This document shows, piece by piece, positions 1 to 7,340 of a DNA stretch of 64,000 nucleotides. Source of the DNA: Xylanimonas ulmi (lineage in GTDB: Bacteria > Actinomycetota > Actinomycetes > Actinomycetales > Cellulomonadaceae); assembly GCF_004216535.1 (NCBI RefSeq), contig NZ_SGWX01000001.1:2108001-2172000 (forward strand). The letters are read 5' to 3'. A program made the translations under genes and the position numbers. Every line of letters begins with the position of its first letter. Position 1 is the stretch's first letter. The notes beneath the pieces are model-generated. The model saw only the letters and a list, made by a program, of their open reading frames with translations. It ran no database searches and was not told where the DNA came from.

Positions 1-2
1 CC

Positions 3-1310
3 GGCCGCGGATGGCTCGCCTGGGACACCTACCGGTGGACCCCCGGCGCCCACACCGCACAAGAAGCCGCACGCACCCTCGCCCGCCGCCTGCCCACCGG
101 CGAAGGCTGGAACACCTACCGCAAAACCGCACTGTCCGCCCGCGGCGTCGACGGCGTCCTCAAACTCGCCGCCACCGACCCCCGCATCCACACCGACGCC
201 AACAACCTCGACGCCCGCCCCTACGAGCTCAACACCCCCGCCGGCGCCTACAACCTCCGCACCGCCACCCTCCTACCCACCGACCCCGCAGCACTCCACA
301 CCCGCCACACCTCCGTCGCCCCCGACTTCGACGCACCCCACCCCCGCTGGGACCGATTTCTCGCCATGACGTTCGCCGGCGAGCCCGACATGATCGAGTA
401 CGTCCGCCTCGTCCTCGGCGTCACCATCATCGGCGCCGTCCTCGAGCAGATCCTCCTGTTCGCCCAAGGGCAGGGGAAGAACGGCAAGAGCACGCTCATG
501 GAGACCGTGCAGCGCATCCTCGGCATCGGACCCTCCGGATACGCCGCGTCCGCCCCCTCCTCACTGCTCATCGCCACCCGCAACGAAGGCCACCCCACCG
601 AGATCGCCCGCCTCGCAGGCGCCCGCATGGTCGTCACCTCCGAGATCGAAGAGGGGCAGCGGTTCGCCGAGGCCAAGGTCAAACTCCTCACAGGCTCCGA
701 CACCCTCACCGGCCGGTTCATGGGCAAGGACTTCTTCGACTTCCGACCCACGCACACCCTGTGGACCCTGTCGAACCCCATGCCCGAGGTCCGCACCGGC
801 GGGCCCGCGTTCTGGCGGCGCGTGCGCCTGCTCAAGTTCCCCCACGAGGTCCCCGAAGAGCTGCGCATCCTCGACCTCGGCGACCAGCTCGTGCACGAGG
901 AGGGGCCGGCGATCCTCGCGTGGATGATCCGCGGCGCCCGCGACTACCTCGCCCACGGGCTGCACACCCCCGCCGTCGTCACCTCCGCCACCGACGCCTA
1001 CCAGCACGAGACCGACACCGTCGCCCGGTTCGTCGAGGAGCGGTGCGAGCTCGGCGACCCCAACGCCCAGCACATGACCGTCACCTCAGCGGCCGTCCGC
1101 GCCGCCTACGAAGCCTGGTGCCGCGTCGAGGGTGAGACCCCCGTGTCGCAGAAGGCGCTCGTGCAGCAGCTCATCGGACGGTTCGCGGTGCGGTCCGCGC
1201 GGTCGAACAACAGCCGCTACCTGTCCGGGATGCGCCTGACGGATGTGTCACCGGACGACGACGACGCGTCACGCGGAGAGCCGCCGACGCTGGCCGTGGA
1301 CGGGTGGTGA
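3..1310 (+). CDS. Phage DNA primase/helicase, D5/P4 family (5' partial)
   Basis: The reading frame is open from the first bases of the window, so the start lies to the left. The visible part has the D5 N-terminal signature (WLAWDTYRW near the edge, then LDARPYELNTPAGAYNLRT) followed by a superfamily 3 helicase core. Its Walker A is GQGKNGKST (about codons 155-163) and an acidic Walker B-like stretch VVTSEIEEG follows. In P4 alpha and D5 relatives this region unwinds DNA at the phage origin while an upstream domain primes. The first ATG of good length (366) is not a sensible start because it would cut the D5_N domain. The third codon position is extremely rich in C, unlike the structural genes downstream. 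The family is clear; only the length is unknown. Confidence 0.93.
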   Translation, partial: GRGWLAWDTYRWTPGAHTAQEAARTLARRLPTGEGWNTYRKTALSARGVDGVLKLAATDPRIHTDANNLDARPYELNTPAGAYNLRTATLLPTDPAALHTRHTSVAPDFDAPHPRWDRFLAMTFAGEPDMIEYVRLVLGVTIIGAVLEQILLFAQGQGKNGKSTLMETVQRILGIGPSGYAASAPSSLLIATRNEGHPTEIARLAGARMVVTSEIEEGQRFAEAKVKLLTGSDTLTGRFMGKDFFDFRPTHTLWTLSNPMPEVRTGGPAFWRRVRLLKFPHEVPEELRILDLGDQLVHEEGPAILAWMIRGARDYLAHGLHTPAVVTSATDAYQHETDTVARFVEERCELGDPNAQHMTVTSAAVRAAYEAWCRVEGETPVSQKALVQQLIGRFAVRSARSNNSRYLSGMRLTDVSPDDDDASRGEPPTLAVDGW

Positions 1311-1319
1311 ACCGTCATG

Positions 1320-1525
1320 CTGACGCGCGCCCGATCCACTGTCACGAACCGTGACGGATGCGTGACGCTTCGTGACACATCCGCGCACCACATCCGTCAC
1401 CGCGCAAACGTGACACATTCCGTCGCATCACCGCAGGTCGTGACGCATGTGACGGATGTTTCCAACCCTCGAAACCTGTCCGTTTTGACCGTTCGTGACA
1501 CGAGTGACACGAGAATGCGACCCCT
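1320..1525. promoter_or_regulatory. GTGACG-rich iteron-like region
   Basis: The 300 bp between the primase and the next gene hold no convincing gene. They are crowded with short GTGAC/GTCAC words in both orientations, such as GTGACGGATG at about 1351 and 1450, CGTGACGC at 1361, GTGACACA at 1373 and 1410, and GTGACACGAGTGACACGAG at about 1496. Similar words recur upstream of 12,624. This density suggests repeated binding sites for a phage protein, either a regulator or a replication initiator. The function is inferred only from the repetition and from the position next to the helicase gene. Confidence 0.5.
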
Positions 1526-1560
1526 CAGCCCTATACGCGCGCACACACGCACAGGGGGCC
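1526..1560. repeat. Copy A of a conserved GC-alternating element
   Basis: The 35 bp read CAGCCCTATACGCGCGC, then a short CA-rich spacer, then GCACAGGGGGCC. The same element recurs at 12,529-12,565. The ends CCCTAT and ACAGGG form an imperfect inverted repeat around an alternating pyrimidine-purine core. In both places it lies 50-60 bp upstream of a phage gene start and directly after the GTGACG words. A shared promoter, operator or processing hairpin is plausible, but I do not recognise it. Confidence 0.6.
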
Positions 1561-1612
1561 GCGACCGCACACAATCCGTCACGCGTCACTTTCCCACCAG
1601 GAAAGTCACACC

Positions 1613-2074
1613 ATGACCGGCGCGATCTTCGACCTCGACACCCCCACCCCATCCCCGCGACGCAACGACCGCCCCTGGTGGGCCGACGCCTACGAAACCC
1701 GCACAGGCTCCGAACTACGCCTCGCCGGCGACCGCCTCATCCCCGCCCGCCACGACTGCGGCCGCTGGATCCTCACCGGCTACGACGCCCCCACCCTCGC
1801 CACCGCCGTCAACCTCGACCCCAACCCCCTCACCGCCCTACTCGAAGCCGCCTGCGTCATCCTCGCCATCCCCACCTACCGCCTCTGGGGCAACCCCGGC
1901 CGCTGGTCCGTCACCCCCCGCCACGAACCCGGCCTCACCTACCTCGGCCGCGCCCCCAACGCCGACACCGTCACCGTCATCGCCGCACACGCCTGCAACC
2001 GACCCCCACTCACCAGCGCACAACTGCGCATGACCGCCACCACCCGCACACGACTCGAGGAGCCTCCGTACTGA
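1613..2074 (+). CDS. Phage hypothetical protein, 153 aa
   Basis: The ATG at 1613 follows a GGAAAG Shine-Dalgarno-like sequence, and the stop overlaps the next gene's ATG (TGATG). I do not recognise the product. It is soluble, with no membrane segment, and has aromatic-rich stretches (RPWWADAYETRTGSELRLAGDR near the start, YRLWGNPGRWSVTPRHEPG in the middle) and three cysteines without a clear zinc pattern. Almost every codon ends in C, as in the primase, which links both genes to the same early replication module. A role in DNA replication or recombination is inferred only from position. Confidence 0.7.
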   Translation: MTGAIFDLDTPTPSPRRNDRPWWADAYETRTGSELRLAGDRLIPARHDCGRWILTGYDAPTLATAVNLDPNPLTALLEAACVILAIPTYRLWGNPGRWSVTPRHEPGLTYLGRAPNADTVTVIAAHACNRPPLTSAQLRMTATTRTRLEEPPY

Positions 2075-2568
2075 TGGTCAACAAGCCCAAGAGCATCGGC
2101 ACCGCCGCCGAAACCGCCGTCGTGAGGTTCGCCCGCGCCAACGGCTTCCCGCTCGCCGAACGCCGCGCCCTCGCAGGCGCCTACGACATCGGCGACGTCC
2201 TGCTCACCGCGTTCACCATCGTCGAGGTCAAGGCGGGCAAGGCCGCCGAACACGCCTCCGACAACCAGATCCTCGCGTGGCTCGACGAGACCGAAACCGA
2301 ACGCCGCAACGCCAACGCCGAGGCCGCCCTCCTCGTCACCAAGCGCGCCGGCAAGGGCCACGCCAACGCCGGCCAGTGGTGGACGCACTGGCGCCTGGGC
2401 CACCTCGCCCAGGTCCGCGGCTACCCCGTCGACCTCACCGACTCCATCGCCGACGACGCCGTCGTCCGCATGACGCTCGCCTCCGCGCTCGCCCAGCTGC
2501 GCGCAGGCGGCTACGGAGACCCCATGTCACTGACCGACGACACCACCACCAATGTCACCCAGCACTGA
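2074..2568 (+). CDS. PD-(D/E)XK nuclease, Holliday-junction-resolvase-like
   Basis: This 164-residue protein begins MVNKPKSIGTAAETAVVR, the usual opening of small phage resolvase-like nucleases. It then shows AERRALAGAYDIGDV and IVEVKAGK: the invariant D of the GD pair and the ExK motif form the metal-binding PD-(D/E)XK site. The family cuts branched or flapped DNA during phage replication and before packaging. The start ATG overlaps the stop of the gene before it, with GAGGAGC just upstream, so both are translated from one message. The longer in-frame extension upstream is rejected because it has no SD and overlaps a real gene. The exact substrate is not shown by the sequence. Confidence 0.82.
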   Translation: MVNKPKSIGTAAETAVVRFARANGFPLAERRALAGAYDIGDVLLTAFTIVEVKAGKAAEHASDNQILAWLDETETERRNANAEAALLVTKRAGKGHANAGQWWTHWRLGHLAQVRGYPVDLTDSIADDAVVRMTLASALAQLRAGGYGDPMSLTDDTTTNVTQH

Positions 2569-2583
2569 CACCAGGAGGAACCG

Positions 2584-3324
2584 ATGAGCCGGAGACGGAG
2601 CCGCGTTGACACTGGCGCTGGCGCGATTCAGCCTCGCGCGCACGCGCGGGAGCAGCCTCCCGAGCCGTGCCATCACGGGTGCAGGCTGACCGGCGCGCAC
2701 TACCCGACCTGCGACGGTGGCCGGTGCAAGGGCTGCCTGCCTCGCCCGGCCGACGTCGGCAATCTGTGCCAGTGGTGCTTCAACGAGCTCGGCCGCGACA
2801 TCGCCACCATCGGTGAGCGTCTGCCATGGCTCGACACGCTCGCCACTACCGCGCTCGACGCCTCGGCTGCGCCGCCGGACGAGATCGTGACCCGCGCCGG
2901 CGACCCGGCCGAGGGAACCGTCTTGCATCCTGCCGCGCTGGCCGCTGACGAGGCCCGCTCGATCCTGGTCTTCTACGTGCGTGTGGTGGCGGACGAGCGG
3001 GGGCTGCGTGACGTCGACGCGCACGACCCGGCCGCGTGGCTGGCGCCGCACCTGGACTGGCTCGCCGGGCAGGAGTTCGCGCACGACCTGCGCGCCGAGC
3101 TCGCCCACCTCGCCGGCGCTGTGTCCCGCTTCCACGGTCCTGGCGACGTCGAGCCTGCCCGCCCGCTCGACGAGCCGTGTCCGCGCTGCGACCAGATCGC
3201 GTTGTGGGTGACGCCGCCGCGGTGGGGTGGGCAGGAGGAGCGGGTGGAGTGCACCAACCCGGACTGTGCGCGCGTGTTCTCTGAGGGAGAGTGGGCGCGC
3301 TTTCAGGGGACGGCGGCGGCGTGA
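2584..3324 (+). CDS. Phage zinc-ribbon protein, 246 aa
   Basis: A strong AGGAGG stands 7 bases before the ATG. The N-terminal part has a cysteine/histidine cluster (CHHGC, then CDGGRCKGC and CQWC), and the C-terminus has a second pair of knuckles (CPRCD and CTNPDCARVF). The middle is alpha-helical and acidic. Two zinc ribbons at opposite ends suggest nucleic-acid or protein binding. Proteins of this build are common between the replication and terminase genes of actinophages and generally lack an assigned function. I call it structural-zinc and regulatory by inference only. Confidence 0.72.
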   Translation: MSRRRSRVDTGAGAIQPRAHAREQPPEPCHHGCRLTGAHYPTCDGGRCKGCLPRPADVGNLCQWCFNELGRDIATIGERLPWLDTLATTALDASAAPPDEIVTRAGDPAEGTVLHPAALAADEARSILVFYVRVVADERGLRDVDAHDPAAWLAPHLDWLAGQEFAHDLRAELAHLAGAVSRFHGPGDVEPARPLDEPCPRCDQIALWVTPPRWGGQEERVECTNPDCARVFSEGEWARFQGTAAA

Positions 3325-3554
3325 GCGTCAACCTCGTCGTCAGCGCCCCGCGAGGTGCTCGCACCTACTGGTCGGGATGGTGTGCGCACAGGCACCCGAG
3401 GTGGGCAGAACAGACGCGCGGCGTGTCCAAGGGCACGTTCGGGTGGCCGCCCACGACGCACCGAGACGGATCCCTCGCGGAGGTGCTCTCCTGGGCGACG
3501 GAGCATGCAGCGCTGCTCCATGGGGGGCGCTTCGAGATCGAATGGCGTCTATGA
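3321..3554 (+). CDS. Small phage protein, 77 aa
   Basis: The GTG start overlaps the stop of the zinc-ribbon gene (GTGA), and its own stop overlaps the next ATG (ATGA), so the three are translationally coupled. The product has a WSGWCAHRHPRW motif and a tryptophan-rich tail (GRFEIEWRL). No family is recognised. A longer start at 3291 is possible but would overlap the zinc-ribbon gene by 34 bases without a better ribosome site. Confidence 0.55.
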   Translation: MSVNLVVSAPRGARTYWSGWCAHRHPRWAEQTRGVSKGTFGWPPTTHRDGSLAEVLSWATEHAALLHGGRFEIEWRL

Positions 3555-3748
3555 GCGACCAGTGGGCGTCCGTCCCTGACGCGTGCCGGCTCGTGCGAGT
3601 CACCCCCGGCACCGTGTACGTGTGGGTCCACCGCGGCAAGGTCGCGACCCGCCACGAATGCGGCCGGCTGCTGGTCAACGTCGCTGACCTGCGACGCGCC
3701 GAAGCGGCCTGGCGTGTCCGGCTACGCAGGCGCGCCGCAAAAGTGTAA
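3551..3748 (+). CDS. MerR/excisionase-type helix-turn-helix protein, 65 aa
   Basis: The ATG at 3551 overlaps the previous stop. The product reads as a minimal winged helix-turn-helix: ASVPDACRLVRVTPGTVYVWVHRGKV is the helix-turn-helix followed by the wing strand (in MerR/AlpA/Xis-like proteins the W and the R/K after 'GTVYVW' sit in the recognition part), then a basic C-terminus RRRAAKV. Proteins of this fold act as phage excisionases or small transcription regulators. The location just before the terminator and terminase genes suits a regulator of the early-to-late transition, which is inferred. Confidence 0.72.
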   Translation: MSDQWASVPDACRLVRVTPGTVYVWVHRGKVATRHECGRLLVNVADLRRAEAAWRVRLRRRAAKV

Positions 3749-3780
3749 GATCCGATGCCTGGAGGAGTATGTCCTCAACC

Positions 3781-3812
3781 AAGGCCCGGACGTCACCACG
3801 ACGCCGGGCCTT
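3781..3812 (+). terminator. Hairpin between early and packaging genes
   Basis: AAGGCCCGG and CCGGGCCTT form a perfect 9-bp stem around a 14-base loop. It lies 33 bp after the HTH gene stop and just before the terminase genes. There is no clean T run. It argues against starting the terminase small subunit at the upstream ATG (3714), which would translate through the hairpin. Confidence 0.6.
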
Positions 3813-3845
3813 CGGCATGCGCGGCGGGAGGGCGGTGACGCCCTC

Positions 3846-4370
3846 GTGGCAGAGAAGATCGTTCGCACCGCCGAGCAGGCGGACACGCTCCGGCAACTCG
3901 TCCAGCAGCCCGGCATGACCCAACGCAAGGCGGGCAAGGCGCTCGGAGTCTCACAGTCCACGATCGCCCGCTGGTCCGACGACCTCGGCATCCCATGGAA
4001 TCGCGACCCTGTGAAGCCAGCCGTCGCCGCGAAGGTGTTCGACGCCAAGGCGAAACGCGCCCAGCTCGAGAAAGACCTCCTCGACGACGCCGCCCGGCTG
4101 CGCCAGCAAATATGGGAACCGCACGAGTACATCGACCACGGCGGCAAGAACTTCACCGAGGTCCGATGGACGCAGGCCGAACCATCCCCCGCGGACAAAC
4201 TCAAACTCATGCAGGCCGCCACGGTCGCCGTGCGGCACTCCCTCGACATCGCCAAGCACGACAGCGAGGCAAACGAGTACACCGAGCAGCGCAACGTCGT
4301 CGATGAGCTCATGGACCGACTGCGCCGCACCGCGCCAACCGACGACGACGGCGAAGCCGTGGAGGGTTGA
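3846..4370 (+). CDS. Terminase small subunit (candidate)
   Basis: This 174-residue protein sits directly before the large terminase. After AEKIVRTAEQAD it has a helix-turn-helix (MTQRKAGKALGVSQSTIARW), then a long charged helical region and an acidic tail. TerS proteins bind the packaging site through an N-terminal HTH and assemble as a ring that hands DNA to TerL, and the size and position fit. I chose the GTG at 3846 because it lies downstream of the hairpin and follows GGGAGGG. An upstream ATG at 3714 would overlap the HTH gene. The call rests on context plus HTH architecture rather than on a diagnostic motif. Confidence 0.72.
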   Translation: MAEKIVRTAEQADTLRQLVQQPGMTQRKAGKALGVSQSTIARWSDDLGIPWNRDPVKPAVAAKVFDAKAKRAQLEKDLLDDAARLRQQIWEPHEYIDHGGKNFTEVRWTQAEPSPADKLKLMQAATVAVRHSLDIAKHDSEANEYTEQRNVVDELMDRLRRTAPTDDDGEAVEG

Positions 4371-4372
4371 CG

Positions 4373-5635
4373 TTGACCGACTTCCCGATCTCGACCAAAC
4401 AGCACAAAGCGATCGTCGAGGCGGAGAAGCACCGCATTGCGCTCCTTGAGGGGGCCGTCCGCTCTGGCAAGACGTTCGCGGTCTGTCTCGCGTTCTTCGG
4501 CGCGGTCAGGAACGCCCCCCGCTCGGGGCTCATCCTCATCACGGGCCGCACCCTGCAGACCATCGAGCGCAACATCATCGAGCCGATGATGGACGGCGCA
4601 CTGTTCGGGACGCTCGCCGCCGCAGTCGAGCACACCCGCGGATCGTCCACCGCACGAGTCCTCGGCCGCGAGGTCCACCTCGTCGGCGCAAACGACGCCC
4701 GCGCAGAGGAGAAGCTGCGCGGCCTGACCGCATGCCTGGCCATGTGCGACGAGGCAACCCTGCTGCCCGAGGCGTTCTGGGCGCAGCTCCTCGCCCGCCT
4801 GTCCGTGCCTGGCGCCCGCCTCATCGCGACGACGAACCCCGGATCGCCGCGGCACTGGCTCAAGACCAAGTACCTCGACCGGGCCGACAAGCTCGACATG
4901 GTGTCGTTCAAGTTCCGGCTCGATGACAACCCGTCGCTCACCGAGACGTACAAGAACAACCTCAAGGCCGAACAGACCGGGCTGTTCTACCGGCGCAACA
5001 TCAACGGCGAATGGGTCGCGGCCGAGGGCAGCGTCTACCCGATGTTCGACCCCACCAAGCACGTGATGCCTCGCTCGAAGATGCCGCAGATGCATCGCGT
5101 GCTCGCGCTCGGCATCGACTACGGAGACACACACCGCACCGCGGGCATCCTGCTCGGCCTTGGCCCTGACCCGCGCGGCGCGGATCGTCTGTACGTCCTC
5201 GCCGAGTGGGCACCGCCGGCCGTGACCATCGGGGAGATGTCGAAGCACCTGCGTGACTGGATGGCAGGGCAGCCGGAGCCGGAGTGGATTCCTTACGACC
5301 ATGCTGCGGCGGCGTTCGGCCACCAGTTGCGGACGGACGGCTTCTCCGGCGTCATGCGTGCACACAAGTCGGTCATGAGCGGCATCCGCGTCGTGGGAGC
5401 GCTTCTCGCCGCTGATCGGCTCGTGATCGCCGACGACGCGACGAACCTGCTCGACGAGGTTCCGTCATACACGTGGGATCCGAAAGCGACTGAGCGCGGC
5501 GAGGACTCTCCCGTGAAGGCAGACGACGACTTCGTGGACGCCGCCCGCTACGCCATCTTCTCGACGCTGATCCACTGGCGCGACGCCGTGCCGCTCACCG
5601 CGCCCGGCGCTGACACAGGAGAGGAGGACGACTGA
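4373..5635 (+). CDS. Terminase large subunit (TerL)
   Basis: The packaging motor carries Walker A GAVRSGKT (residues 27-34), a Walker B-like LAMCDEA, the coupling segment ATTNPGSPRHW and a C-terminal RNase H-like nuclease with GIDYGD, EWIPYDHA and DDDFVDAARYA providing the acidic metal ligands. It translocates DNA into the prohead at the portal and cuts concatemers. Two TTG codons are possible starts. I prefer 4373 because GGAGGG stands 6 bases before it; the one at 4367 lies on the ribosome site. The stop overlaps the portal ATG. About 420 residues is normal for the family. Confidence 0.95.
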   Translation: MTDFPISTKQHKAIVEAEKHRIALLEGAVRSGKTFAVCLAFFGAVRNAPRSGLILITGRTLQTIERNIIEPMMDGALFGTLAAAVEHTRGSSTARVLGREVHLVGANDARAEEKLRGLTACLAMCDEATLLPEAFWAQLLARLSVPGARLIATTNPGSPRHWLKTKYLDRADKLDMVSFKFRLDDNPSLTETYKNNLKAEQTGLFYRRNINGEWVAAEGSVYPMFDPTKHVMPRSKMPQMHRVLALGIDYGDTHRTAGILLGLGPDPRGADRLYVLAEWAPPAVTIGEMSKHLRDWMAGQPEPEWIPYDHAAAAFGHQLRTDGFSGVMRAHKSVMSGIRVVGALLAADRLVIADDATNLLDEVPSYTWDPKATERGEDSPVKADDDFVDAARYAIFSTLIHWRDAVPLTAPGADTGEEDD

Positions 5636-7176
5636 TGCCTTTGCCCGTCCGTGACCAGGCTTGGCCGCCCGCCGACCTGCAGCCCGTGCAGGCCAAGCTG
5701 CGCGAGTGGGACGCCTGGTGGACCGGCGACCCCAGCGCGCTCGAGCGCGCCTACCGTGGCACCGCGTCCCCGACCCCGGCCGACCGGCCCGCGCAGCGGC
5801 GCGGCGGTGTCGTCGGCGCGTTGGCCCGGTTCTGGTGGGGTCGCCCGATCAACGCGAACGGGCAGCGCCGCGACGACACGCATGTGCCGTTGGCGTCCGA
5901 CATCGCCCGCGCCAGCGCCGACATGCTGTTCTCGCAGCCGCTGACCCTCACCGTCGACGACAAGGGCGCACAGGCCCGCCTTGACACGCTCCTGGCCGAC
6001 CAGGCGTACGCGACGCTCACCGGGGCGGCCGAGCAGGCCGCCGCCCTGGGTGGCGTGTACGTCAAGGTGGCGTTCGACCGCGAGGTCGCCGACACCGCGT
6101 TCCTGGTGTCCGAGCCCGCCGACCGCGCCATCCCCGAGCTCGCGTTCGGGCGGCTGCGCGCGGTCACGTTCTGGCGGGTCGTCCGGTCGGAGGGGCAGCA
6201 GGTGTGGCGGCACCTTGAGCGGCACGAGGTCGACGCCGGCGGGTACGGCGTGACCCAGCACGGCCTGTACCAGGGCACACCCGACCGGCTCGGCCGGCCC
6301 GTCCCGCTCGCCGACGTCGACGCCCTCGCCCCGCTCGCCGGGTCGGTCAACGAGGACGGGTACGTCACCGAAGGCGCGACACCGGGCCTGGACGTCGTGT
6401 ACGTCCCGAACGACGCCGCCGCTGCGGCGCGGGCGTGGCGGCACATCCCGACCGCTGACGGGTGGGGCGCGTCCGACTTCGACGGTGTTGAGGGGTTCCT
6501 CGACAACCTCGACGAGGCGTACGCGTCGTGGATGCGAGACATCCGCCTCGGCAAGGCCCGCCTGCTCCTCGCGCAGTACATGCTCGACAGCAACGGTCCC
6601 GGCCTGGGCGCCGCGTTCGACCTCGACCGGGACGTGTACACGCCGCTCAAGATGGCCGCCGTCGAGGACGGGGACGCCCCGATCACGCAGGTGCAGTTCG
6701 CGATCCGGTTCGCGGAGCACAAGGCGACCGTGGACCACTGGACCGACCAGATCATCACGTCGTCCGGGTACTCCCCCGCCACATTCGGGCGCGACAGCCG
6801 CGGGTCGGCGATGACGGCCACCGAGGTCGACGCCCGTGAGGCGCGGTCTGCGACCACGCGGGCGCGGAAGATCCGCACGTGGTCGCCTGCGCTGCGGCAG
6901 ATCATCGCGAAGCTGCTCGAGGTCGACGCGGTCGTGTTCAACCGTGGGGCGACGCCGGCGGACGGGTTGCGGGTGCTGTTCCCTGACGCGGTGCAGCAGA
7001 CCCCGGAGGATCGGGCGCAGGCCGCGCAACTGTTGAAGGCTGCGGGTGCGGCGTCGACGGACACGCTGGTGCGGATGGTGAATCCGGACTGGGACGACGT
7101 CACAGTGGGGGACGAGGTGGCGCGGATCCTCGCGGAGAACGCGGCCTTGCCTGACCCGTATTCGTTCGGCGGCTGA
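5635..7176 (+). CDS. Portal protein, SPP1 gp6-like
   Basis: The product is 513 residues, starts in overlap with the TerL stop and ends in overlap with a 51-residue ORF. Portal features include an N-terminal tryptophan-rich segment (REWDAWWTGD), a central region with ADMLFSQPLTL and AALGGVYVKVAFD, the long helical part with WTDQIITSSGYSP and GRDSRGSAMTATEV, and a C-terminal helical crown. Twelve copies form the ring through which DNA enters and to which the connectors attach. The order TerL, portal, MuF-like, scaffold, capsid makes the call secure. Confidence 0.92.
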   Translation: MPLPVRDQAWPPADLQPVQAKLREWDAWWTGDPSALERAYRGTASPTPADRPAQRRGGVVGALARFWWGRPINANGQRRDDTHVPLASDIARASADMLFSQPLTLTVDDKGAQARLDTLLADQAYATLTGAAEQAAALGGVYVKVAFDREVADTAFLVSEPADRAIPELAFGRLRAVTFWRVVRSEGQQVWRHLERHEVDAGGYGVTQHGLYQGTPDRLGRPVPLADVDALAPLAGSVNEDGYVTEGATPGLDVVYVPNDAAAAARAWRHIPTADGWGASDFDGVEGFLDNLDEAYASWMRDIRLGKARLLLAQYMLDSNGPGLGAAFDLDRDVYTPLKMAAVEDGDAPITQVQFAIRFAEHKATVDHWTDQIITSSGYSPATFGRDSRGSAMTATEVDAREARSATTRARKIRTWSPALRQIIAKLLEVDAVVFNRGATPADGLRVLFPDAVQQTPEDRAQAAQLLKAAGAASTDTLVRMVNPDWDDVTVGDEVARILAENAALPDPYSFGG

Positions 7177-7331
7177 TGCGCATCCGACTGTCGGTCGAGT
7201 TGCGCATAAGCCGCGACCGTGACCGTGACGACGCCGAACCTCAGCGCGAGTCGCAGACCGACGCCTGGGTGGCCGACTCCAGCCAGGAGCACGACGCGCC
7301 GCGGATCGGGTTCGGCACCTTCAACCTCTGA
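7176..7331 (+). CDS. Small phage protein, 51 aa
   Basis: The ATG overlaps the portal stop (TGATG) and the frame runs 51 codons to a TGA only 9 bases before the next gene. The product starts MRIRLSVELRISRDRDRDD and ends with IGFGTFNL, which is highly charged in the middle. Tight packing on both sides supports translation. A short ORF between portal and MuF-like genes is common in actinophages; its function is unknown. Confidence 0.6.
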   Translation: MRIRLSVELRISRDRDRDDAEPQRESQTDAWVADSSQEHDAPRIGFGTFNL

Positions 7332-7340
7332 GGGGGCGCC

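Noticed and set aside
1317-1616. A 99-codon frame in the GTGAC-rich region
   Set aside because: The translation only reflects the repeats (many Val-Thr, Arg-Asp-Thr words). It has no SD and overlaps element copy A and the next gene start.
3714-3845. Longer N-terminus of the terminase small subunit from ATG 3714
   Set aside because: It would overlap the HTH gene and translate through the hairpin at 3781-3812 into a low-complexity stretch. GTG 3846 has a better ribosome site.
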